A stretch of DNA of 64,000 nucleotides from Paenibacillus psychroresistens. Lineage in GTDB: Bacteria > Bacillota > Bacilli > Paenibacillales > NBRC-103111. The stretch covers positions 7,899,501 through 7,963,500 of the forward strand of contig NZ_CP034235.1 of the NCBI RefSeq assembly GCF_009728935.1, read 5' to 3'. The notes under the pieces are model-generated. The model was given only the letters and a program-made list of their open reading frames with translations, was not told where the DNA came from and ran no database searches. A program made the position numbers and the translations under genes. Below are positions 33,251-41,300 of the stretch, one piece after another (the first letter of the stretch is position 1; each line of letters begins with the position of its first letter).

Positions 33251-33269
33251 GATAATGATTATCAATATC
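33251..33269 (-). promoter_or_regulatory. Fur box
   Basis: GATAATGATTATCAATATC matches the classical 19-bp Fur site with a GATAATGATTATCA core. It is placed upstream of the siderophore-binding lipoprotein gene, where it would repress it in iron-replete cells. Confidence 0.85.
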
Positions 33270-33338
33270 ACCCATGAGTTACTATATATTTTTCTCCAAC
33301 GGTTGTCAACCCACACTTTTTCGAGGTTGCGCCCATAC

Positions 33339-33379
33339 AAAAACAGCCGTTCAAAGTATGCCTTTGAACGGCTGTTTTT
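33339..33379 (-). terminator. Very strong intrinsic terminator
   Basis: A perfect 18-bp stem (33339-33356 against 33362-33379) with a 5-base loop and T runs on either strand. It lies 12 bp after the DinB-family gene and upstream of the iron-binding-protein promoter, so it mainly ends the DinB transcript. Confidence 0.92.
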
Positions 33380-33390
33380 ATTTTACTCTG

Positions 33391-33846
33391 TTATTTCAAT
33401 ACTTTCAGCTGAGTGGATATGATACCAACATGATTGACCATATGCAGCACAGTGGAAAAAATTAACTCTCCAATATTCTCCGCTTTCAGAAAATTCTCTT
33501 TCACGGGCACTTCCAGCTTGTCCTTCAACGACTCGCGGATCCGGTTATTTTGTTCCTTCAGCTGAGCGATTAATAAATCCCACGCAGGCGGCTCTTCTTG
33601 CCAATCCGCGGGTTTCGTACTGTATGCGAATAAGGCTTGGTAGTTTGCTGGAAGAGTCTCGGTTTGCTCAGAAAGACCGTACACATGGAACTCTGTAACT
33701 GTAAGAACATGTCCGATCTGCCAATGAAGACTGTTCTTAAAACCTTCAGGCACAACCCTACGTTTGTTCTCTGGACATCCCTCAACCAACTGAAGCAACT
33801 CACCAAGATGTTTATCTAATTTTTCGAATATAAAAGTATCTCGCAT
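33391..33846 (-). CDS. DinB-family protein
   Basis: A 151-residue four-helix-bundle protein of the DinB/YfiT-like superfamily. Candidate metal ligands are the His residues of NSLHWQIGHVLTVTEFH and MVNHVGI at the proper spacing. Some members act as thiol-S-transferases using bacillithiol or mycothiol; most are uncharacterised. It lies 37 bp downstream of msrAB in the same direction and may be co-transcribed, which fits a redox role, but that is only suggestive. Confidence 0.88.
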   Translation of the reverse strand: MRDTFIFEKLDKHLGELLQLVEGCPENKRRVVPEGFKNSLHWQIGHVLTVTEFHVYGLSEQTETLPANYQALFAYSTKPADWQEEPPAWDLLIAQLKEQNNRIRESLKDKLEVPVKENFLKAENIGELIFSTVLHMVNHVGIISTQLKVLK

Positions 33847-33883
33847 TCACTTTCCTCCTGAATCTTTATTTTCTAAAATCCGC

Positions 33884-35008
33884 TTAAAATTGCCCCGCAT
33901 ACATGCCATATCCGCTTTTTTCAAGTTCATCTTTTGGTATGAATTTTAAGGATGCAGAGTTAATACAGAATCTCAGTCCCGTTGGTTTAGGCCCGTCATT
34001 GAACACATGACCTAAAGAGGAATCCGCATAATGGCTTTTGACCTCCGTAATAGCCGAAAATAAACCATCACTTTCTTTAAATACAATATTGTTAGGTTCT
34101 AAAACCTTGCTAAAACTAGGCCAGCCGGTATTTGGATCAAATTGGTCATTAGAGCTAAACAAAGGCTCACCCGAAACAATATCTACGTAAATGCCTTCCG
34201 CTTTGTTATCCCAATATTCGTTATGAAACGGCTGCTCGTCTGCTCCATATTGAGTAACGTTGTATTGGAGCTTAGTCAGCGTTTTTAGCTTTTCCGCTTT
34301 ATTAAAATTTTTATAATCACTTACAGGAGATTTCACGTCACGATCATTGCCCCAAGTTTTATCCAAAAAGGTACCCCTCCCCGAGCCGAGCTGATTTATT
34401 TTGTAGCTAATTGGATTTTTTTTATAATAGTCTTGATGGTTTTCCTCAGCTTTATAAAACGTTAATGCAGGTAAAACCTTAGTAACAATCGGTTTATCAA
34501 ACCTTCCTGATAAAGCTAATGCCTTTTTCGATGCTTCAGCCAGCTTTTGCTGTTCATTACTATTGTAATATACCGCAGAAAGATATTGTGCGCCGTGATC
34601 TATGAATTGACCCTCTGCATCCGTAGGATCAACGCTTCTCCAGAAAACTTGGAGCAGCATTTCATACGTAATTTGGTTCGGATTATAACGAACTTCCACC
34701 GCTTCGAGATGTCCTGTAGTTTCAGAAGATACTTCTGCATAGGTTGGATTTACCTTTTGCCCTCCGGTATAGCCCGTTACAACACTCAGGACACCTTCAA
34801 GCTTCTCGAAAGGCGCTTCCATACTCCAGAAGCAGCCCCCAGCAAAAATCGCGGTCTCATAATTCACACTCGATTCTTCTGCAACCATGCTCCAAACCTC
34901 CTGAGCTTGCACAATTTTATTCTTGTGAAAAGAAGCATAGCCGAAATAAATAATAACGGCTATCACGGCAATAGGCAACACATACAATTTAATTTTTCTG
35001 AAATTCAA
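33884..35008 (-). CDS. msrAB: Membrane-anchored methionine sulfoxide reductase MsrA-MsrB fusion
   Basis: Start placed at TTG 35008 because GGAGG lies 11 bases before it; a GTG 12 bases earlier has no room for a ribosome site. The protein (374 residues) has one N-terminal membrane helix. The MsrA domain has the GCFWSME catalytic motif (Cys59) and the MsrB domain the LRFCINSASL motif (Cys348). The two domains reduce S- and R-sulfoxides of methionine respectively. The helix should place both outside the membrane, repairing surface proteins. The zinc CxxC pairs of many MsrBs are absent. Electrons must come from a membrane thiol carrier not encoded here. Confidence 0.93.
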   Translation of the reverse strand: MNFRKIKLYVLPIAVIAVIIYFGYASFHKNKIVQAQEVWSMVAEESSVNYETAIFAGGCFWSMEAPFEKLEGVLSVVTGYTGGQKVNPTYAEVSSETTGHLEAVEVRYNPNQITYEMLLQVFWRSVDPTDAEGQFIDHGAQYLSAVYYNSNEQQKLAEASKKALALSGRFDKPIVTKVLPALTFYKAEENHQDYYKKNPISYKINQLGSGRGTFLDKTWGNDRDVKSPVSDYKNFNKAEKLKTLTKLQYNVTQYGADEQPFHNEYWDNKAEGIYVDIVSGEPLFSSNDQFDPNTGWPSFSKVLEPNNIVFKESDGLFSAITEVKSHYADSSLGHVFNDGPKPTGLRFCINSASLKFIPKDELEKSGYGMYAGQF

Positions 35009-35055
35009 TTTCCGCTTCACCTCCGTTGTATCTAGGAGGACGGGACGTCCTCAAC

Positions 35056-35166
35056 TTAGTAGTTCAAAAAACAATTTATTTCAACAAATGATCCAGCCGC
35101 TAGAATAACGAGAAGCGACACAACGATAACCTGACGTACTGACAAGCGAGATTTTTTTACTGGCAT
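35056..35166 (-). CDS. 36-residue single-helix membrane peptide upstream of msrAB
   Basis: An ATG at 35166 preceded by AAGGAGA (8-9 bases) opens MPVKKSRLSVRQ, a basic start. A hydrophobic helix (VIVVSLLVILAAGSF) and a short tail EINCFLNY follow, with a single cysteine that would face outside. It ends 36 bp before the msrAB start, on the same strand, with a short AGGACG/CGTCCT hairpin between. A good ribosome site, membrane topology and placement argue for a real small gene co-transcribed with msrAB. Confidence 0.5.
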   Translation of the reverse strand: MPVKKSRLSVRQVIVVSLLVILAAGSFVEINCFLNY

Positions 35167-35332
35167 TAGATCCACTCTCCTTCTTTCGCTTATTTCTTAC
35201 ACTCTGATCTTAACAAGAAACGGACGTGGGCAAATCTGCGAAAGGTCATGGATTCACAAAGAAAAAGGCAGAACATTTGATCCTAAAGCATGATAAATCT
35301 CACGCTCTATGCCAAAAGTCATGCCCATTGAA

Positions 35333-35995
35333 TTATATTGAATGACGAACTGAGAATACAGCTGCTTGCGTTCTGTCACGTAGCCCAAGCTTAGCAATCA
35401 GATTGGAAACGTGATTCTTCATTGTACCTTCCGTAATAAAAAGCAAGTCGGCCATTTCTTTATTATTTAAGCCTTGTCCCAATAAAGCTAGTACCTCTTT
35501 CTCTCGTTCGGTCAGAAGCTCCAGTCCATCTGGTTGAATTTTATTTAACGGGTGAGCTTTATCTGGATTCCATTCCGACATTTTCTTGAACTCTTTTAGC
35601 AGCAAAGCCGTTATATCCGGTTGAAGCACCGTTCCACCATTGTATACCGTATGAATGGCACTTATGATCGCCTCCGATGGCATATCCTTCAATAGATAAC
35701 CATGAACGCCATTCTCCAAAACCCGCATGATCAATTCTGCGTCATCGAAAGTGGTCAGAATCAAAACCTTCGTATCCGGAAAGTGCTTGAGAATCAATTC
35801 AGATCCTTCTACGCCATCCATTCCTGGCATGCGAATATCCATCAACACCACGTCTGGCCGCCATTCCTGTACTTTGGTATAGGCATCTCTCCCATCCACT
35901 GCCGTGCCAACCACTTCCATACCCGCTTCCAAACCAATGATGGTCGCAAGACCCTCTCTCATGAGGCGTTGATCGTCAACTATCAGGATCTTCAA
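35333..35995 (-). CDS. NarL/LuxR-family response regulator
   Basis: A 220-residue regulator: receiver domain with DD at 7-8, phospho-acceptor Asp53 (LMDIRMPGMDG) and KDMP; C-terminal LuxR helix-turn-helix (LTEREKEVLALLGQGLNNKE, then GTMKNHVSNLIAKLGL). Its start overlaps the stop of the cognate kinase by 4 bases. Its target genes cannot be told from here; such pairs often control an adjacent transporter, but none is adjacent. Confidence 0.95.
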   Translation of the reverse strand: MKILIVDDQRLMREGLATIIGLEAGMEVVGTAVDGRDAYTKVQEWRPDVVLMDIRMPGMDGVEGSELILKHFPDTKVLILTTFDDAELIMRVLENGVHGYLLKDMPSEAIISAIHTVYNGGTVLQPDITALLLKEFKKMSEWNPDKAHPLNKIQPDGLELLTEREKEVLALLGQGLNNKEMADLLFITEGTMKNHVSNLIAKLGLRDRTQAAVFSVRHSI

Positions 35996-37218
35996 TTAAC
36001 TACACGCTCCATTTCCGTTAACGCATAAGGGAATTTCGCTTCAACAGCAAAGCCCATCTTCTGATCCATCCGAAAATGCACCTCACCGTTCCATTCCCTA
36101 ACTCTTTCTTGTAAATTAATTAAACCAAACCCCGGCTTCAGCTCAGCAGGTATATCACCGTCATTACTTATGCAAAGTGAAAATTCGGTTTCGGAGTAGG
36201 CCAACAAGATTAACGCATTTTTCGCATGTCCATGCTTCTGAGCATTAGTTAGTGATTCCTGCACAATCCGATAAGCCGTTAATTGAAGATTGCCTGGCAG
36301 TGCAACGGGAAACCCATCCACTTCAAACATAGTTTGAACCTCTGCAAATTTGGTAAACTCCTCCGCCAGCTTTACAAGGCTGTCATTTAAAGAAGTCGAT
36401 TTAATAGGTTCATCCCGAATAGCCCTTACCGAAAGTCGGACCTCTTGTAAGGAAGCTCTAATTAAATCCTCACATTCCAGATAGGTTTGTTCACTGCGTA
36501 ATGCATCCAATTTGCTTAGCTTGCGAGCCACCTGCATTTGAACCAATAATGCCGTTAGCTTATGACCTACCGTATCATGAATATCTCTTGCAATTCGCAC
36601 CCGTTCCCTCGTTGCAGCCCACTCTTCCGTTTGGAGTGCATAGTCCTGCAGCCGCTCATGAGATTGCTTCAATTGGGCATACAGCTGCAGCGTATCCCTG
36701 CGTGCGACTTGATAGTAATTAATTAAATAACTCACAATACCCGCGAAAATAATAAACGAACAAGTAATAAAATAGTTTATTTCTTTAAATTGTTTATATA
36801 AATACCATTCAATGCTGCCCATCGTAATGATATAGAGAACCAGCAGCAATATACAAGTAATGATGAGAATACGCGTATTCTTTAGAAACATTAAAATGGC
36901 TAAAGCTGTAATTCCAATAAAAAGGTGATTTGGGAAATTTCCACCGATATAGACGTAACCATAAGATGCGGACACCAAGAAATCTATGATGAGCAGGTGA
37001 AATAGCCAATTTTGTCGCTTTTTCATGTTTAAGTAGAAAAAATTAACTGCAAGAAAAACCACCAAGGAGAAGACAACAAAGCTTAGTCTCCAAAAGATCT
37101 CAATCGAATTTTCAAAATAAAAAATGCCCGTTAGTGCTAAATCAAACACGAGCTTTAGCCCAAAAAACAGTCTCCATGACCGTGGATTCCTTCTTATTAT
37201 ATCCGTTTCTTGGAGCAT
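35992..37218 (-). CDS. DesK/NarL-class sensor histidine kinase
   Basis: A 408-residue kinase. About five to six membrane helices within residues 20-165 form the sensor, with no large extracellular domain. A coiled-coil linker leads to HisKA_3 (RVRIARDIHDTVGHKLTALL, His in DIHD) and a HATPase_c domain (AYRIVQESLTNAQKHGHAKN; GFGLINLQERVREW). The sensor built only of helices suggests detection of a membrane state or small molecule, as in DesK or LiaS. Co-translated with the response regulator downstream. Confidence 0.94.
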   Translation of the reverse strand: MLQETDIIRRNPRSWRLFFGLKLVFDLALTGIFYFENSIEIFWRLSFVVFSLVVFLAVNFFYLNMKKRQNWLFHLLIIDFLVSASYGYVYIGGNFPNHLFIGITALAILMFLKNTRILIITCILLLVLYIITMGSIEWYLYKQFKEINYFITCSFIIFAGIVSYLINYYQVARRDTLQLYAQLKQSHERLQDYALQTEEWAATRERVRIARDIHDTVGHKLTALLVQMQVARKLSKLDALRSEQTYLECEDLIRASLQEVRLSVRAIRDEPIKSTSLNDSLVKLAEEFTKFAEVQTMFEVDGFPVALPGNLQLTAYRIVQESLTNAQKHGHAKNALILLAYSETEFSLCISNDGDIPAELKPGFGLINLQERVREWNGEVHFRMDQKMGFAVEAKFPYALTEMERVVN

Positions 37219-37342
37219 TATCGCTTACTCCCCTCATCATTTAGAAAATTTACCTTATCCACGCGATTATAACCTTTGTAACGAATAAACGCTAACAGAC
37301 ATCAAGCAGTAGCAACGGAAATGAGCGATAATTCGCAAAAAA

Positions 37343-37366
37343 GACAACCCAATTAGTCTGGTTGTC
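37343..37366 (-). terminator. Terminator after ROK kinase gene
   Basis: GACAACC (37343-37349) pairs with GGTTGTC (37360-37366). The minus strand continues into TTTTTTG, the plus strand into CTTTTTC. It is 20 bp after the ROK stop. Confidence 0.75.
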
Positions 37367-37388
37367 CTTTTTCTTGAACTGGGTACGT

Positions 37389-38333
37389 CTATTTATCTGC
37401 AGATCTGATACTTAGTAAATGTGAGACGCCTAACAGTACAGAAAGATCGGGATCTTCCGCGACGGCAAACCGAACTTTGCCCCAGGGTGCCCATGCAAGC
37501 TGATGTACTCTTTCGATGAAACGTGGAAGCAGCAGGTCTGCCGAATTCATTAGTCCGCCGCTAAGAATAATAATTTCAGGATCATAAGCATGGACCAGAT
37601 TAATAATTCCTGCGCTCCAGTGCATGATTAAATCCTCTAATACAGCTTCTGCAACTTGGTCTCCAGCCTCTGTGGCTTGAATGACCTTAAGATAGGAACT
37701 CTCTTCCTGTGTCGAGAGTATCGTAGCTTGGCCTTGCGCATGCTGCTTGATTATACTAGGCAGCGCCCAATGGCTGGAATGGGCTTCCAAGCAGCCTTGA
37801 TTTCCGCAAGTACACTTGAATCCATACACATCCGTAATGAAATGCCCGCCAAGGATACCGGCTTGATGATGCTTACCGCGGATAACTTGTCCATTGATCA
37901 TGGCTGACGTTCCGATGCCCGTCCCAAATATCATAAGAACAGCATCTGTCTCTCCTTTGGCAACTCCGAAGGCAGTCTCGCCCAATAAAGCTGCTCTTGC
38001 ATCATTTTCAAGCACAATCGGCAAGGAAAAAGCTTCTTTCGCCCAATTTGCAAATGAAAAACCAACCGCATCTACATATTTCTCATTAGCTGACATTAAG
38101 GTCATAGCCGTGGAATCTACAAGACCAGGAATGGCCATGCCCACTCCTCTGCATTGCTGCAAAGAGATCTGCAACTCCTGCAGCATCTCATGCACAGCCA
38201 GCTCGACATCAGGCAATCTCTGTAACAACCCGCTTCCAGATAAAGCCGGCAAGCTTTTTCTGGAAATAAGCGCTCCATCACGTACCAGGCCTAATTTAAT
38301 CGTTGTACCTCCGAAATCGATAGTTATATCCAA
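37389..38333 (-). CDS. ROK-family sugar kinase
   Basis: Start set at TTG 38333 (MDITIDFGGTTIKLGL) because AGGAGG lies 9 bases upstream; a longer in-frame extension would only read through the SLH gene's tail in another frame. The 314-residue protein has the ATP phosphate-binding DFGGTTIKLG, the catalytic Asp in ENDARAALLGE, and the zinc-binding CTCGNQGCLEAHS motif typical of ROK sugar kinases. It phosphorylates a hexose in the cytoplasm, and a gluco- or mannokinase role fits the surrounding mannoside locus. It begins 31 bp after the SLH gene stop. Confidence 0.9.
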   Translation of the reverse strand: MDITIDFGGTTIKLGLVRDGALISRKSLPALSGSGLLQRLPDVELAVHEMLQELQISLQQCRGVGMAIPGLVDSTAMTLMSANEKYVDAVGFSFANWAKEAFSLPIVLENDARAALLGETAFGVAKGETDAVLMIFGTGIGTSAMINGQVIRGKHHQAGILGGHFITDVYGFKCTCGNQGCLEAHSSHWALPSIIKQHAQGQATILSTQEESSYLKVIQATEAGDQVAEAVLEDLIMHWSAGIINLVHAYDPEIIILSGGLMNSADLLLPRFIERVHQLAWAPWGKVRFAVAEDPDLSVLLGVSHLLSIRSADK

Positions 38334-38364
38334 GATGTCTATCCTCCTATTAAACAGACGGGCA

Positions 38365-41300
38365 TTATAAGAACCGCCTAAATATACTCCAGTTGTTGAA
38401 ATCATCCGTTGTCTTCCACATACTTGTATAATTATTGCCATGTGTGTCATTTTTTCGGTTTGGACCCGACATGCCGGAATCGTTAACAACAGTTGAAGTC
38501 GGGTTAACCGCAATAGTGTAATTTGCAATTGTTGTAAAGTCATCTGCAGTAACCTTTAGGACATAACCATCCTCTATTTTAGCCGCTCCAGAAATCAAAG
38601 TTCTACCGTCTGCAGTATAGATTTCATATGTCTGGTCAGAATCATCCATAGCATATACAGCTGAAGTTACACTGCTTGCTGTTGAACCATAACCAATCTT
38701 AATTGTCCCTGCTCCGATTTCGGTTACGATGGCTTCCTTTCCAGCTTTAACCCCTATCTCGGTATTTGTACTTGCGATTAGAGATTTCAGATGAATGGAG
38801 TAAACGGCATTAGTAACATTGTCAGCTGCTGTAACCTTAAATATATTACCCTCCGATAATAATGCTGTTCCAACCGTTATTGGGGTACTCAGGCTATCAT
38901 CTGTGTAGACATCATAGGTCTGCGTTGATCCATCAGCGGAATAAACAGCTGATTTCAGACTATTAACCGTTGATCCTTCGACGATATTAATAACTCCTGC
39001 GCCAATACGTCTGACTACCGCACCTTGTCCGGTTGTAGCAGCTATTCCTGTATTAGTCCCGCTATAAATCTGACGCATCTTTACAAAACGCGGATGATAC
39101 AGATCGCCATTGGCATAGTGTACATTACCGCTATCTTGAGTTGAATTCACATTATATGAAATCAGCAGCTCACCTGGTTTTGAGATATTCGGATGTGCTT
39201 TAGCATTGTAGATAAATGTATCTGCAGCACTCGATTTATCCTCCGGTGTATAAAATAATGTGGTAGGCGGGCCAAAAGGTCCAACTGGTGTATCGCCAAT
39301 GCTTTCTTTAAGCAAGCCATGATCTGCACTAAACAGACCTGTTGAATAAACGAGACGATATTTTCCGTTGTTCGGTCCACCTATAATGGGGTTAACACTT
39401 AACTCAGGCGATACATCAATAGCGCTATCGGAAATCACCTTTGCTGCGCTAATATCACTAGTCCAGCCACTATTGCTGTAGAACTGCCATTTGCTTTGAT
39501 CCTCAAAATCTGCCGGCAGCACTCGAGCTACAAGTAAGCCTCTAAGGCCTACGAAGGTTTGATAGCCATACGTATAAATATACCCGTCAGGATTAGGTGC
39601 CCCAGCTTCAGTCGTATTAGGCATAAATCCTGCACCAAATTGATTCTCCAAAGCTAGCAGAGCTCCTGTTCCAAAATCTAAATCCGTATGGTAAAGCAGA
39701 TCCGTATCCACTTGGGTCTGATTTTCAACCTCAAGATTGCCATTGATAAGCGGAACCTTGATCATGGAAACTCTTTCTACTTTAAACTGCCAGCCTGGTG
39801 CTTGTGTTAGATCTGGCGCTACATTCATCGCAGAAATATACACATTGTTGTTCAACTTAATGCCATCCTGCAGCCAGTACCAATTCTCAGGAGTAGAGTG
39901 AGCCGTATGAGGTACGAATAAGCCCGAATTTGTTTTTCCGTCCACTTCCTTGCCCCAAATGAAATCCATCGCTGCTGGATCCGGATTGGCTCCATTCAAT
40001 ATTCCCAAGGTGTTATTCGTAAAATCTGAAACATCTCTATGCTTGGAAGTCGGATTCGCATGTCCAACAAAAGTATCACTGAACAAGAATAAAGTTTTGG
40101 TCAGATCAGCCTTTCCAGGGGCATCGTATCCGTTATAGGCTATCGTATAAATCCCATCAGATCCTGTCCAACCCGAGGTTTTGGTCAGAAGATCCGTCCA
40201 ATCACGCGCTGGCTCGATTATCGTTCCAGCTGCGCTATAGAATCTCACTTGGCTCAGTCCAAAAACAGCATCACTGCCCCAGTTCCCGTTGCCTGCTGCT
40301 ACATCCGGCACAATCTTAACATACCTGACACTGGCTGCATTAAAATCAACTACTCCTCCGCCTATAAGATCCGTTGGTCCTTCTGCTGCCGATCCAGATG
40401 CCTTTGCAAACTGGTAGGAGCCTAGAGTTGTCCATGTTCTTCCATCAACAGAATACTGCACCTGCGCATTCTTAATCCCATATTCACCTGTTTGTGCATT
40501 GTGGTTCCATACATGCATCTCACTCAGCGGATACGTTCCGCCTAGATCAAATTTAATCCAGTTGTTCGCACCAGGATTGAGCGGAGTCATCCACATGGCT
40601 GTGGCTGTATTGTTATGGGAGTCCGTTTTCCCAGATACACCCGACATCCCGTAATTGTTGATCGTATTAATTGCAGGTGTATTTTCGGAATCCGTACTAC
40701 CTGCAGTGACATCCAGAACCGTTACATTCTGATCAACTGCTGTGATATTACTTGTATATCGATAGACACGAATTTGGCTCAATCCAAAGGTAGTTGGGTC
40801 TGCTGCACCCCAATTTCCATCACCTGCAGCTTCATTCGGAACGATCTTCACATATCTGGCAGCAAGGCCATTAAACTCAATAGCTGTATCTGCTTTATCT
40901 GTCACCGATCCGCTTGCTTGTGCAAACTGTTGGGTAGTGCCTGAACCGCCTAGACTGGCCCAAGTACTGCCATCCGTTGAATAAAGCACCTGCGCATTTT
41001 TTATTCCGCTATTCGTTGCGTCAGGCTGATTGTAATTCCATACCAACATGTTCCCTAAGGGATATACGGCTCCAAGATCGACCTTAATCCAGTTATTCGC
41101 TCCCGGGTTATCATTTGTCAACCACATGGTTGCACCGTTGGCGTCATTATCGTGGGAATCTTGATCACCATAATATCCGGACATGCCGGAGTTATTTGTT
41201 GCATAGAATGCCCTATTAAGCGAAGTTTCGCTGCCTGTTGTTGTTGCTACCGGTATCAGCATAGTAGTATCGCCAACCGGATTAACTGTAATTGCGTACT

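Noticed and set aside
38334..38543. 70-residue N-terminal extension of the ROK kinase
   Set aside because: It overlaps the 3' end of the SLH gene in another frame; AGGAGG before TTG 38333 fixes the start.
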